NCBI GenBank assembly: GCA_963740255.1
Contig: CAVUDO010000002.1
Location: 1,798,001-1,862,000 of the forward strand
Direction: 5' to 3'
DNA: 64,000 nt
From: CAVUDO01 sp963740255
GTDB lineage: Bacteria; Actinomycetota; Actinomycetes; Mycobacteriales; Cryptosporangiaceae
The translations under genes were made by a program, and so were the position numbers. How positions within the stretch are numbered: the first letter of the stretch is position 1; every line of letters begins with the position of its first letter. Positions 47,208-55,296 of this stretch are shown here, in pieces. The notes under the pieces are model-generated. The model saw only the letters and a list, made by a program, of their open reading frames with translations. It searched no databases and was not told the origin of the DNA.

Positions 47208-47374
47208 AACGGCCCCCTCGGATCAGGGACGCCCCCGCTTCCCGCGGGACGTCGGCACAAGCCTGGCACATCCGCTCCACGGACTTGGCGAGCCCTCCGC
47301 GTCCGGCCAGTACCCGGTATTCGGCGCCCCCTCCGCCCGCAACCGGCGGCACGGCGTGGGCGACGATGGACGGC

Positions 47375-48376
47375 ATGCACATCGTGGTACTGGCCGGCGG
47401 AGTCGGCGGAGCCCGGTTCCTCGCCGGCGTCCGGGCCTACGCACCGACGACGCGGGCCAGCGGTGCCCCCGCGGCATCGTCCGAGCGCCAAGTGACGGCG
47501 GTGGTGAACACCGCCGACGATGTCACGCTGCACGGACTCCGGATCTGCCCCGACCTCGACAGCGTGATGTACACCCTCGGCGGCGGCATCGACACCCACC
47601 GCGGCTGGGGCCGGGCCGACGAGACCTGGACGGTGCAGGCGGAGCTGGCCGCCTACGGCGCCGAGCCGGCCTGGTTCGGTCTCGGCGACCGGGACGTCGC
47701 CACCCACCTCGTCCGCACCCGGCTGCTCGACGCCGGCCAGCCGCTGTCCGCCGTCACGGAGGCGCTCTGCGCCCGCTGGCAGCCGGGCGTCCGGCTGCTG
47801 CCGATGACCGACGACCGGGTCGAGACGCACGTGGTGGTCGCGGACCCCGACGGCGGGCGCCGGGCGATGCACTTCCAGGAGTGGTGGATCCGGCACCGCG
47901 CCGCGCTGCCGGCCGAGGAGTTCGTCCCGGTCGGCGCCGAGGACGCCAAGCCGGCGCCGGGCGTTCTCGACGCGGTCGCCGAGGCCGACCTGGTGCTGCT
48001 CGCGCCGAGCAACCCCGTGGTGAGCATCGGGACGATCCTCGCGGTGCCGGGGATCCGGGCCGGCCTCGCGTCCACCCGGGCGCCGGTGGTGGGCGTGTCT
48101 CCGATCGTCGGGGGGGCGCCGCTGCGCGGGATGGCCGAGAAGTGCCTGCCCGCACTCGGGGTGGAGGTTTCGGCCGCCGGGGTGGGCGGCCACTACGGCG
48201 CCCGGGCCTACGGCGGGCTGCTGGACGGCTGGCTGGTGGACACCGCCGACGCCGGGGCGGTGGTGTTCGGCGCGACCGTGCGGGCGGTGCCGCTCCACAT
48301 GACCGACGAGGCGGCCACCGTGGCGATGGTCCGGGCCGCCGCGGAGCTGGCGGCCGAGGTGCGGTCAGGTGCCTGA
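47375..48376 (+). CDS. fbiA: 2-phospho-L-lactate transferase / phosphoenolpyruvyl-FO transferase
   Basis: A 333-residue CofD-family enzyme that attaches the phospho-lactate or phosphoenolpyruvyl moiety to FO. VVLAGGVGGARFLAGV is the nucleotide-binding opening; VVNTADDVTLHGLRICPDLD and LAPSNPVVSIGTILAVPG are family signatures. ATG 47375 is used; ATG 47366 is possible. Its end overlaps fbiB by eight bases, so the two are coupled. The neighbouring fbiC supplies its FO substrate. Confidence 0.95.
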   Translation: MHIVVLAGGVGGARFLAGVRAYAPTTRASGAPAASSERQVTAVVNTADDVTLHGLRICPDLDSVMYTLGGGIDTHRGWGRADETWTVQAELAAYGAEPAWFGLGDRDVATHLVRTRLLDAGQPLSAVTEALCARWQPGVRLLPMTDDRVETHVVVADPDGGRRAMHFQEWWIRHRAALPAEEFVPVGAEDAKPAPGVLDAVAEADLVLLAPSNPVVSIGTILAVPGIRAGLASTRAPVVGVSPIVGGAPLRGMAEKCLPALGVEVSAAGVGGHYGARAYGGLLDGWLVDTADAGAVVFGATVRAVPLHMTDEAATVAMVRAAAELAAEVRSGA

Positions 48377-49811
48377 ACAGCCCGCGAAGACCGATGCGGC
48401 CGCACCGGCGCCAGACCACGTGACCAGCGGAGCCGCACCGACCGCCGACCCGGCCGGGCGCCCCGGAACGGCGGTGCCCGGAGACCGTGCGCCAGCCGCG
48501 TTGCAGGTCCTGCCGGTGACCGGCCTCGGCGAGGTGCGTCCCGGCGACGACCTCGCCGCGCTGCTCGCGGCCCACGCGCCGTGGCTCGCCGACGGTGACG
48601 TGGTGGTCGTGACCAGCAAGGTCGTCTCCAAGGCCGAGGGCCGGCTGGTTCCCGCCGGACCGGACCGCGAAGCCGCCCGGCAGGCCGCGATCGAGGCCGA
48701 GAGTGTCGCCGAGGTGGCCCGGCGCGGCGCCACCAGGATCGTCCGTACCCGGCACGGACTGGTGCTCGCCTCCGCCGGCGTGGACACCTCCAATGTCGGC
48801 CAGGACACCCTGGCGCTGCTGCCGGACGACCCGGACGCGTCCGCACGGGCGCTCCGCGCCGGCCTGCGGGCCGCGCTCGGCGTGGACGTCGGCGTGCTGG
48901 TGAGCGACACGATGGGCCGGCCGTGGCGGCTCGGCGTCGTCGACGTGGCGGTCGGGGCGGCCGGCTTCGCTCCCCTGCGCGACCTGCGCGGGACGTCCGA
49001 TCCTTACGGCAACGACCTGCAGATGACGGTGGTCGCCGACGCCGACCAGGTGGCCGGAGCCGCCGAACTCGCGAAGGGCAAGACCGCGGGCGTCCCAGCG
49101 GCCGTGGTGCGGGGGCTGGCCGGGGTCGGTGGGGAGGACGGCCCGGGTGCAGCGGCGCTGGTCCGCCCGCCCGAGGAGGACATGTTCTCGCTCGGCACCG
49201 ACGAGGCGCGGGCACTGGGGCGGCGCGGCGCGGTGACCGGGCGCCGGTCCGTACGCGCGTTCGCCGACCGCGCGGTACCGCCGCGGGTGATCGAGACCGC
49301 CGTCGCGGCCGCGGTCACCGCGCCGGCGCCCCACCACACGACGCCGTGGCGGTTCGTGCACGTGGCCGGCCCGGACGTGCGCGCCGCCCTGCTCACCGCA
49401 GCCCGGAACGCGTGGACAGCCGACCTGCGCGGCGACGGGTTCGACGAGGACGCGATCGCGCGCCGGCTGCGGCGCGGCGACCTGCTGTGGCACGCGCCGG
49501 CACTGGTGGTGCCGTTCCTGGTCCGCGACGGGGCACACGCCTACCCGGACGCCCGCCGGGCCGACGCCGAACGCACCATGTTCCACGTGGCCGCCGGCGC
49601 CGGCGTGGAGAACTTCCTGGTCGCGCTCGCGGCCGAGGGCGTCGGGTCGTGCTGGGTGTCCTCGACGCTGTTCTGCCCGGACGTGGCGCGCGCGGTGCTG
49701 GCCGTGCCGGACGACTGGGAACCGATGGGCGCCGTGGCGGTCGGCTACCCGGCCGCCGACCCCCCGCCCCGCCCGCCCCGCGACACCGCCACGTTCCTGC
49801 TCACCCGCTGA
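48369..49811 (+). CDS. fbiB: Coenzyme F420:L-glutamate ligase / nitroreductase-domain fusion
   Basis: A 480-residue bifunctional protein. After a 45-residue Ala/Pro leader, the CofE domain (to about residue 280) has DGDVVVVTSKVVSKAEGR, VLVSDTMGRPWRLGVVDVAV and GNDLQMTVVADADQVA and adds glutamates. The C-terminal nitroreductase-like FMN domain (GRRSVRAFADRAVPPRVIET, VGSCWVSSTLF) completes saturation of dehydro-F420. GTG 48369 overlaps fbiA. Its last 10 codons and stop are duplicated just downstream. Confidence 0.95.
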   Translation: MPEQPAKTDAAAPAPDHVTSGAAPTADPAGRPGTAVPGDRAPAALQVLPVTGLGEVRPGDDLAALLAAHAPWLADGDVVVVTSKVVSKAEGRLVPAGPDREAARQAAIEAESVAEVARRGATRIVRTRHGLVLASAGVDTSNVGQDTLALLPDDPDASARALRAGLRAALGVDVGVLVSDTMGRPWRLGVVDVAVGAAGFAPLRDLRGTSDPYGNDLQMTVVADADQVAGAAELAKGKTAGVPAAVVRGLAGVGGEDGPGAAALVRPPEEDMFSLGTDEARALGRRGAVTGRRSVRAFADRAVPPRVIETAVAAAVTAPAPHHTTPWRFVHVAGPDVRAALLTAARNAWTADLRGDGFDEDAIARRLRRGDLLWHAPALVVPFLVRDGAHAYPDARRADAERTMFHVAAGAGVENFLVALAAEGVGSCWVSSTLFCPDVARAVLAVPDDWEPMGAVAVGYPAADPPPRPPRDTATFLLTR

Positions 49812-49890
49812 CGGCCCGGCACGGCGCAGTTGAGCAGGTGGCGGTCCCACGCGACACCGCCACGTTCCTGCTCACCCGCTGACGGCCCGG
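49779..49890. repeat. 41-bp direct repeat duplicating the 3' end of fbiB
   Basis: The 41 bases at 49779-49819, coding for the fbiB end RDTATFLLTR plus the stop and nine bases beyond, recur exactly at 49850-49890. The period is 71 bases, with a 30-base unique spacer. No transposase is associated. It looks like a local duplication at the border with the toxin-antitoxin pair. Confidence 0.9.
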
Positions 49891-49899
49891 TAGGGACGT

Positions 49900-50325
49900 T
49901 CAGAGGTTGACGTCGGCGGTCGCCAAGCCCAATCCCGCGCACGCCTCCAGGAGCTTCCGATCTCCGCTCGCTACGACGAGGTCCGCGGCGGCCACCTGTT
50001 CGGCGGACGCGCAGTGGACCGCGTCGTAGCCGCGCAGGGCGCAGTCGAGCGCGACCCGCGCAGCCCGGCCAACGAGGCCCTCGTCCACTTCGACGAGGTC
50101 GAACTCTGCCCACAACCGGTCGAGGATGCGCATCGCCGACCGATGCTGCGGCCTGGAAAGTCGTTCCACCCGCAGGGCCTGCGCCAGCGCGGCAGCGGCC
50201 TCGACGTACAGCAGACGCGTCGTCGCGACTGCGTCGGCGTCGTCCCACAGCCGCCGGCACGCGGCGCTTCCCGGCTCGGTGACCAGCAACGGGACCACCG
50301 CCGACGTGTCGAAGTAGACGATCAC
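49900..50325 (-). CDS. vapC: VapC-type PIN-domain toxin
   Basis: A 141-residue PIN ribonuclease. Acidic residues appear in VYFDTSAVVPLL, LLYVEAAAALAQA, RGYDAVHCASAEQV and VVASGDRKLL, the usual four-acid metal site. VapC toxins cut tRNAs or rRNA; the target is unknown, though two tRNA-like RNAs lie 0.45 kb upstream on the same strand. GTG 50325 overlaps the antitoxin stop by four bases (GTGA). Confidence 0.9.
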   Translation of the reverse strand: MIVYFDTSAVVPLLVTEPGSAACRRLWDDADAVATTRLLYVEAAAALAQALRVERLSRPQHRSAMRILDRLWAEFDLVEVDEGLVGRAARVALDCALRGYDAVHCASAEQVAAADLVVASGDRKLLEACAGLGLATADVNL

Positions 50326-50576
50326 CGTCGTTGCTCGGCCACCAGATCGCTCACGAGACCGGTCACGGCTACCGGCTCCGGCGCTGGACGCTTCCGCCGC
50401 GTAGCCGGGCGCACGCGCCCTTCGGCGATCAGCCGCTCCAGCGGCGTCGGCGCGCCCGCCGGCACGATCCTGGCGATCACCGTCCCGTGGTCGGTGACGG
50501 TCACGGTGCGACCGCGCCTCACCTCGGCCAGATGCTGGCTCAGCCCGTCCCGCAACGCGCGGATACCCACCTCCAC
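50322..50576 (-). CDS. vapB: Phd/VapB-type antitoxin
   Basis: An 84-residue antitoxin. VGIRALRDGLSQHLAEVRRG and VTVTDHGTVIARIVP form the Phd/YefM DNA-binding fold; the basic and Pro-rich C-terminus would wrap the toxin. GTG 50576 follows GGGAGG. It precedes vapC in the standard order and should autorepress the operon. Confidence 0.88.
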   Translation of the reverse strand: MEVGIRALRDGLSQHLAEVRRGRTVTVTDHGTVIARIVPAGAPTPLERLIAEGRVRPATRRKRPAPEPVAVTGLVSDLVAEQRR

Positions 50577-50710
50577 GACGACCTCCCTGTAGCCATATCT
50601 GGCTCGTTAATTGTAGCCACAAGAGCGTTCGATCCGCTCCGAGCCGATTCACCGCGCGGCTCACCGCTGGGAGGTGACGGCCGATCGGACCCACCTGGTC
50701 CAGACAGGGC

Positions 50711-50743
50711 GAGGCCCGGGAGCATATCCAGCTCCCGGGCCTC
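50711..50743 (-). terminator. Strong hairpin downstream of the two tRNA-like RNAs
   Basis: A perfect 13-bp stem, GAGGCCCGGGAGC (50711-50723) with its complement at 50731-50743, and a 7-base loop. It begins 25 bases after the second RNA on the minus strand, the right place to end an RNA transcript. No T-run follows. No gene lies between it and vapB. Confidence 0.75.
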
Positions 50744-50767
50744 TGAGGTGCCACCCAGTTGCGCACA

Positions 50768-50903
50768 CCGGCACGTTTAAGGATGCGGATCATTCTTGAG
50801 GACGCCGCGTTCTGCCATTGAACTACCGCCCCGCGGGTGGAGGGGCGGGCCGGAGTCGAACCGGCAACCTCGACGTTTTCCGTCCACATCCATTCGATCC
50901 GGC
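50768..50903 (-). ncRNA. Permuted tRNA-like RNA 2 (Y-RNA-like or permuted tRNA, Gly-like)
   Basis: Read 5' to 3' on the minus strand: a leader pairing segment GGATGTGGA (50891-50883); CGTCG (50875-50871); AGGTT as a 5-base variable region; a T-arm GCCGG-TTCGACT-CCGGC (50865-50849); acceptor strand CCGCCCC (50848-50842) then TCCA; a 5-base linker; acceptor strand GGGGCGG (50832-50826); TA; a D-arm GTTC-AATGGCA-GAAC (50823-50809); CGGCG (50807-50803), which pairs with CGTCG; and TCCGCATCC (50789-50781), which pairs with the leader (9 bp, one G-U). CCGG/CCGG may extend it. All tRNA parts except an anticodon loop are present, but in permuted order. The halves resemble tRNA-Gly. No U33 is available, which favours a tRNA mimic such as a YrlA Y RNA. 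Confidence 0.8.
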
Positions 50904-50911
50904 GTTCGGTG

Positions 50912-51056
50912 GCGAATGCTGAGGCTGGAGCGAGAGTCTGAGTGTGATCGTGGCTGCCTCTGCCGGTTGGGCTACCCCGGCAGGAAAGTGCCGGGAGGAG
51001 GACTCGAACCTCCACTGGACCACGTCGTCAGGCTGAGCTTCAGTTTCAGCTTGCGC
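50912..51056 (-). ncRNA. Permuted tRNA-like RNA 1 (Y-RNA-like or permuted tRNA)
   Basis: Same plan as its neighbour, 8 bases upstream of it. Minus-strand order: leader GCTGAAACTGAAGC (51050-51037); CTGA; CGTGG (51024-51020); T-arm GGAGG-TTCGAGT-CCTCC (51013-50997); acceptor TCCCGGC (50996-50990) and A; linker CTTTCCT; acceptor GCCGGGG (50981-50975); TA; D-arm GCCCAACCGGCAGAGGC (50972-50956); CCACG (50953-50949), pairing with CGTGG; then TCAG and GCTCCAGCCTCAGC (50931-50918), which pairs imperfectly with the leader. The distal GCG/CGC extends the helix. Sequence differs from RNA 2 in every stem while the architecture is kept, which is covariation-like support. Acts as a structured RNA; partner unknown, no Ro60/Rsr gene in the window. 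Confidence 0.8.
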
Positions 51057-51066
51057 TCCTCGCGCA

Positions 51067-51084
51067 CCCCCGCTCCCGCGGGGG
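51067..51084 (-). terminator. Short GC hairpin after the upstream gene
   Basis: CCCCCGC-4-GCGGGGG, 11 bases after the stop codon of the gene at 51095 and 11 bases before RNA 1. It could end that gene's mRNA or be a processing signal between mRNA and RNAs. Confidence 0.55.
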
Positions 51085-51094
51085 AGTCTGCAGG

Positions 51095-51826
51095 CTAGCC
51101 GAACAGGTAGTCGAAGACCTTGCCGCCCACGTGCCGGTCGACCGCCTCGGCGCTGTTGGCCTCCTCGCGGGCGAACTTCACCGCCCGTTGGAGCTTCTCG
51201 ACCCGCTCGAGGATCTCCGAGATCCGCCTGGCCGGGAGCGCTCCGGAGAACTTCACTGTCGTCCAGTAGCCGACGGGGATGTCCTCGTAGTACACCTCGA
51301 CCTGCGCCGGATGCTTGTCGGTGGCGTCGGCCTTGACGTGGTTGCGGGGCACCTTCTTCGTCCGGACGGTCCTGACCGGGTCGGTGGCCCAGGAGTCCGC
51401 CGACTCGTTGTAGGTCCACGACTCGGCCGCGTCGAGCACCGGCAGCTTCCGGACGAACGTGTGCATGTCGGTGAGCTGCTTCTCCATGAACAGCAGATAG
51501 GTCACCGGCACGTCGCTCAGGAGCGTCTCGCCGTCCACCGTGACGTCCGCCTTCGCCACGCAGTTGGTCGCGTCCTTGCTGACGGTCACGTCGAACAAGC
51601 GGGTCAGCGACGCGGCGACCGAACGGAGAATCTCCTGCGCGCTGAGCTGCACCCTGGTCGACTCGGGCGGCAACTGCTCCCCCTCGTCGTCCTTGGGCTG
51701 GTAGGTCCGCGAGATGCCGGACAACAGGGCAGCCTTCTGGACCGCGTGGTGAGCTTCGGTCAGCTCCTGGAAGGACTTGCTCTTGATGCCCTTCTCCACT
51801 GCGATGATCTGATTCAACTTCGCCAC
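51095..51826 (-). CDS. Conserved hypothetical protein upstream of the tRNA-like RNAs
   Basis: A 243-residue soluble protein starting at GTG 51826 with AAAGGAG upstream. It opens AKLNQIIAVEKGIKSKSFQE, a helical KxNQxxAxEKG-type start, then LTEAHHAVQKAALLSGISRT, RVQLSAQEILRSVAASLTRL, VTYLLFMEKQLTDMHTFVRK and a C-terminal helix AVKFAREEANSAEAVDRHVG. I recognise it as a widespread uncharacterised family (perhaps the one labelled DUF7873; not certain). No catalytic motif is evident. It is directly upstream of the two permuted tRNA-like RNAs on the same strand, 39 bases away, so an RNA-binding or processing link is an attractive but untested idea. Confidence 0.8.
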   Translation of the reverse strand: MAKLNQIIAVEKGIKSKSFQELTEAHHAVQKAALLSGISRTYQPKDDEGEQLPPESTRVQLSAQEILRSVAASLTRLFDVTVSKDATNCVAKADVTVDGETLLSDVPVTYLLFMEKQLTDMHTFVRKLPVLDAAESWTYNESADSWATDPVRTVRTKKVPRNHVKADATDKHPAQVEVYYEDIPVGYWTTVKFSGALPARRISEILERVEKLQRAVKFAREEANSAEAVDRHVGGKVFDYLFG

Positions 51827-51957
51827 GTCGGCTCCTTTCGCCCGGGACACGCTAGAGGTTCACTCCGACCAGCGCGAACGGATTCCTCCCGCAAGCTAGC
51901 CCGACCCGTCAACCCCTCCGGGCCGGACGCCCGAGAATGCGGTCGTCGCCGTGTGGG

Positions 51958-52983
51958 TCAGGTGCGGAGGCCGCAGGCGCGGTAGGCCTGGGTCAGCTTG
52001 TCGGCCGCGACGGCGCGGGCACGGTCGGCGCCCTCAGTGAGGAGCTTGTTGAGCTGCGCCCGGTCGTCGACGATCTCGTGGTAGCGCTGCTGGATCGCGG
52101 TCAGCCGGTCGGTCACCACGTCGGCCACCGCCGTCTTCAGCGCGCCGTACTGCGCGCCGTCGAACTGCTGTCGGCTCTGCTCCCGCGTCGTCCGGCTCAG
52201 GCTCTCGTAGATCGTCAGCAGGTTGGTCACCCCGGCGCCGAGCTGGTCGGCGAAGTCCACGGTCGGCTTGGAGTCGGTGACGGCCCGCATGATCGCCTTA
52301 CGGGCCTTGTTCGGCGGGTCGAGCAGCCCGATCGCGTGCCCGGGCTGCCGCTCGGCGAGGCTCTTGCTCATCTTCGCGGTGGGGTCGTCCAGGCCCATGA
52401 TCCGGCTGCCGGACTCGGGGATGAGCACGTCGGGCACCTTGAAGGTGTTGCCGAACATCGCGTTGAACCGCTTGGCGATGTCGCGGCTGATCTCGACGTG
52501 CTGCTTCTGGTCCTCGCCGACCGGCACATGGTCGGCGTCGTAGAGCAGGATGTCGCCGGCCTGCAGGGCCGGGTAGCACAGCAGCCCGGCGCCGACCCCG
52601 GCGTCCACGTCGGCGATCTTGCCCTTGGTCTTGAACTGGGTCGCGCGCTCCAGCCACGACACCGGGCTCACGCAGATCATCAGCCAGCCCATCTCGGCGT
52701 GCTCGCGCACCTCGGACTGGACGAACAGCGTGGAGGTCTCCGGGTCGAGGCCGCAGGCGATATAGAGCGCAAAGATCTCCTCGACCCGTGCGCGCAGCTC
52801 ACCGGCGTTCCGGGCGATGGCCTCGGGAACGGTCAGCGCGTGCAGGTCGGCGACGAACAGGAAGTTCTCGAACTGGTCCTGGTTCTCCACCCACTGGCTG
52901 ATCGCGCCGATGTAGTTCCCGATGTGCAGACGACCGGTCGCGGTGATGCCGCTGAGAACCCGCTTCCTGCCCGGCGATGACAT
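51958..52983 (-). CDS. trpS: Tryptophanyl-tRNA synthetase
   Basis: A 341-residue class I synthetase charging tRNA-Trp. HIGN appears in TATGRLHIGNYIGAISQWVE and KMSKS in DDPTAKMSKSLAER; the AVGEDQ-like PVGEDQKQHVEISRDIA is also intact. ATG 52983 follows AAGGAG. It precedes the conserved hypothetical gene by 130 bases on the same strand. Confidence 0.97.
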   Translation of the reverse strand: MSSPGRKRVLSGITATGRLHIGNYIGAISQWVENQDQFENFLFVADLHALTVPEAIARNAGELRARVEEIFALYIACGLDPETSTLFVQSEVREHAEMGWLMICVSPVSWLERATQFKTKGKIADVDAGVGAGLLCYPALQAGDILLYDADHVPVGEDQKQHVEISRDIAKRFNAMFGNTFKVPDVLIPESGSRIMGLDDPTAKMSKSLAERQPGHAIGLLDPPNKARKAIMRAVTDSKPTVDFADQLGAGVTNLLTIYESLSRTTREQSRQQFDGAQYGALKTAVADVVTDRLTAIQQRYHEIVDDRAQLNKLLTEGADRARAVAADKLTQAYRACGLRT

Positions 52984-53101
52984 GGTGCTCCTTCTGCTGT
53001 CGATGCCGGCCCACGTCATGGTGTGTGCCCGCGGCTGGTGGCTCTCTGAGCCAGATTCGGCCCCGGGTGCCGCGCGAACGGTTCGTCCCGCGGTGGTGCC
53101 G

Positions 53102-54133
53102 TCAGAGGCCACGGTAGTCGCGGGGCGAGAAGCGGGGTGCGCGGCGTGGGGGCGCGACCCCCGCAAGCTCGACCAGGCGGGCGGCCCGGGCCCGGTGCGG
53201 GGCGTACGGGGCGAGCACGTCGAGCATGCCGGCGTCGTCCAGCTTTCGCCCGACCAGCGCCCAGCCGACCACCGACGGCAGGTGGAAGTCGCCCACGCTC
53301 ACGGCGTCCGCCCCGGCCAGCGCCCGCTGGGCCACCTCCGCGGCGGTCCACGGCCCGATGCCGGGCAGGCTGGTGAGCCTGGCCGTCGCGGCCTCCACCG
53401 GCCCCGACGCGACCTCGTCCAATCGGGCGGCCACGGTGGCGGCGGCCCGGATCGCCCGCCGCCGGCTGTGGTCGACGCCGGCCCGGTGCCACTCCCAGTC
53501 CGGGATCGCCAGCCACCCGGCGGGGTAGGGCGCCACCGCCATGCCCTTCGGCGCCGAGCCGGGGGCGGGCGAGCCGAAACGCCAGACCAGTTCGCGCCAC
53601 GAACGCCGGGCCTCGGTCCAGGTCACCTTCTGCTCCAGCACGGCGACACAGGTCTGGTCGAACACCAGCCGGGTCGCCGGGAACCGCAGCCCTTCGCCGA
53701 CCCGCCGCCACACCTCGGCCACCACCGGATGGCACGGCGCGAATCCCGCCGGGTCGTCGGCGGCGCCGAGCAGATCGGGCAGCCCGTCGAGCAGCCACGC
53801 CGCGCCCGGCCCCCAGGCGTCCGCGCGGACGACGCCGTCGCCGTCGCGCCGCAGGCGCAGCGTCCCGGGGCCGGCCGGCGTGGGGGCGGTGCGCCAGATC
53901 GTGCCGTCCGCGGCCGCCCGGTGGGTCGGGTCGCCGTTCCCCCGCTGCAGGTGGCCGACCGACCGCCCGAGGTCCAGCGGGTAGTCCGGCCGCCAGACGC
54001 GGCTCGCGGCCGCCCCGGCTCCGTCGCCGGGCAGTCCGCCGCCCGGTGTCGGTTCGTCGGGGGTCGGGCCATCCGGGGTCCGGCTGCCTGGGGCGGGGCC
54101 ACCCGGGTCCAGACCGCCCGGACGGGTCAGCAC
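53102..54133 (-). CDS. AlkA-like DNA-3-methyladenine glycosylase (HhH-GPD)
   Basis: A 343-residue base-excision repair enzyme. The helix-hairpin-helix LTSLPGIGPWTAAEVAQRAL is followed by AVSVGDFHLPSVV, whose Asp is the catalytic residue of the HhH-GPD family; DQTCVAVLEQKVTWTEARRS is also typical. The first 40 residues are Pro/Gly-rich. GTG 54133 overlaps the manC stop by seven bases. It should remove alkylated purines; linkage to mannose genes is by position only. Confidence 0.85.
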   Translation of the reverse strand: MLTRPGGLDPGGPAPGSRTPDGPTPDEPTPGGGLPGDGAGAAASRVWRPDYPLDLGRSVGHLQRGNGDPTHRAAADGTIWRTAPTPAGPGTLRLRRDGDGVVRADAWGPGAAWLLDGLPDLLGAADDPAGFAPCHPVVAEVWRRVGEGLRFPATRLVFDQTCVAVLEQKVTWTEARRSWRELVWRFGSPAPGSAPKGMAVAPYPAGWLAIPDWEWHRAGVDHSRRRAIRAAATVAARLDEVASGPVEAATARLTSLPGIGPWTAAEVAQRALAGADAVSVGDFHLPSVVGWALVGRKLDDAGMLDVLAPYAPHRARAARLVELAGVAPPRRAPRFSPRDYRGL

Positions 54134-55296
54134 AGGTCGCCGGTGCCGCGGGCCTTCACCGCGTCGACCACGGCCTTCACCTGCTGGGCCCGGTCGCGCC
54201 CGCACACCAGCAACGCATCCGGGGTGTCCACCACCACGACGTCGGTCAGGCCCAGCACCGCGATCAGCCGGCCCGACCCGGGCACCACCACCGCCCCGGA
54301 GGTGTCCAAGGCCAGCACCTGGCCGGCGTCCCCGATCACCACGTTGCCGTCTGGGCCGGGAGGGAGCACCTGCCCCAGGGTGTGCCAGTCGCCCACGTCG
54401 TGCCAGCCGAACGTGCCCGGCACCACCGCCACCCGTCCGCGGGCCGCCGCGTCCTCCATCACACCGTGGTCGATCGAGATCTTCTCCAGCGTCGGCCACA
54501 CCTCGCCCAGCACGGTGTCCCGGCTGGGACCGCCCCAGGCGTCGGCGATCCGCACCAGACCGGCGTGCAGGGCAGGACGCTGGCGGGCCAGCTCCTCCAG
54601 CAGCGCGTCCACCCGCCACACGAACATGCTCGCGTTCCAGACGTACCGGCCCGAGTCGAGATAGGACTGGGCTACCTCGGCCGTGGGCTTCTCCTTGAAC
54701 GCGCCGACGGCGTACGCGCCCGGCACGGCCAGTGGTTCGCCGCACTGGATGTAGCCGTAGCCGGTCTCCGGGCCGGTCGGGGTGATGCCGACGGTGACCA
54801 GCAGCCCGTCGGCGGCGACCGCGATGGCCGTCCGGATCACCCGGACGAACGTGTCCACGTCGCCGACCAGGTGGTCGGCGGCGAACGATCCCATCACCGC
54901 TGCCGGATCGCGTCGGGCCAGCAGGGCCGCGGCCAGGCCGATCGCCGGACCAGACTCCCGCGGCGCGGGTTCGATCACGATGTTGCCGGCCGGCAGGTCG
55001 GGCAGTTGCCGGGCGATGCCCGCGGCGTGGGACGCGCCGGTGACCACGTGCAGGCGGTCGAGCGGTGCCAGCCGGGCGAGGCGGTCGGCGGTGGCCTGGA
55101 TCAGCGTCCGGTCGCCGCCACCGAGCGCGTGCAGGAACTTGGGATGACCGGCCCGGGACAACGGCCACAGCCGGGTGCCGCTGCCGCCGGCCGGGACCAC
55201 GGGATAGAACGACGGGCCGTCGGCGGCCGTCCCGCCCGCACCGACCGGCCAGGACCCCGGCGTCGGATCCGCCGCCGACCCGGAACTCCGGGTCAC
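54127..55296 (-). CDS. manC: Mannose-1-phosphate guanylyltransferase
   Basis: A 389-residue enzyme making GDP-mannose from mannose-1-P and GTP. The pyrophosphorylase signature PAGGSGTRLWPLSRAGHPKF is near residue 40; SFAADHLVGD and GYGYIQCGEPLAV and the FKEKPTAE and VWNASMFVW segments complete the active site. It uses the product of manB, 24 kb away. The GTG start at 55296 overlaps the glycosyltransferase stop (GTGA). Confidence 0.93.
   Translation of the reverse strand: MTRSSGSAADPTPGSWPVGAGGTAADGPSFYPVVPAGGSGTRLWPLSRAGHPKFLHALGGGDRTLIQATADRLARLAPLDRLHVVTGASHAAGIARQLPDLPAGNIVIEPAPRESGPAIGLAAALLARRDPAAVMGSFAADHLVGDVDTFVRVIRTAIAVAADGLLVTVGITPTGPETGYGYIQCGEPLAVPGAYAVGAFKEKPTAEVAQSYLDSGRYVWNASMFVWRVDALLEELARQRPALHAGLVRIADAWGGPSRDTVLGEVWPTLEKISIDHGVMEDAAARGRVAVVPGTFGWHDVGDWHTLGQVLPPGPDGNVVIGDAGQVLALDTSGAVVVPGSGRLIAVLGLTDVVVVDTPDALLVCGRDRAQQVKAVVDAVKARGTGDLC

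Noticed and set aside
50826..50848. Simple transcription terminators formed by the GC hairpins inside the RNAs
   Set aside because: Each hairpin is flanked by T-arm and D-arm sequences at canonical distances, which a chance terminator would not have.
50768..51056. Ordinary tRNA genes on the minus strand
   Set aside because: The T-arm precedes the D-arm and the acceptor strands face each other across a short linker, so no linear cloverleaf can form; the order is permuted in both copies.
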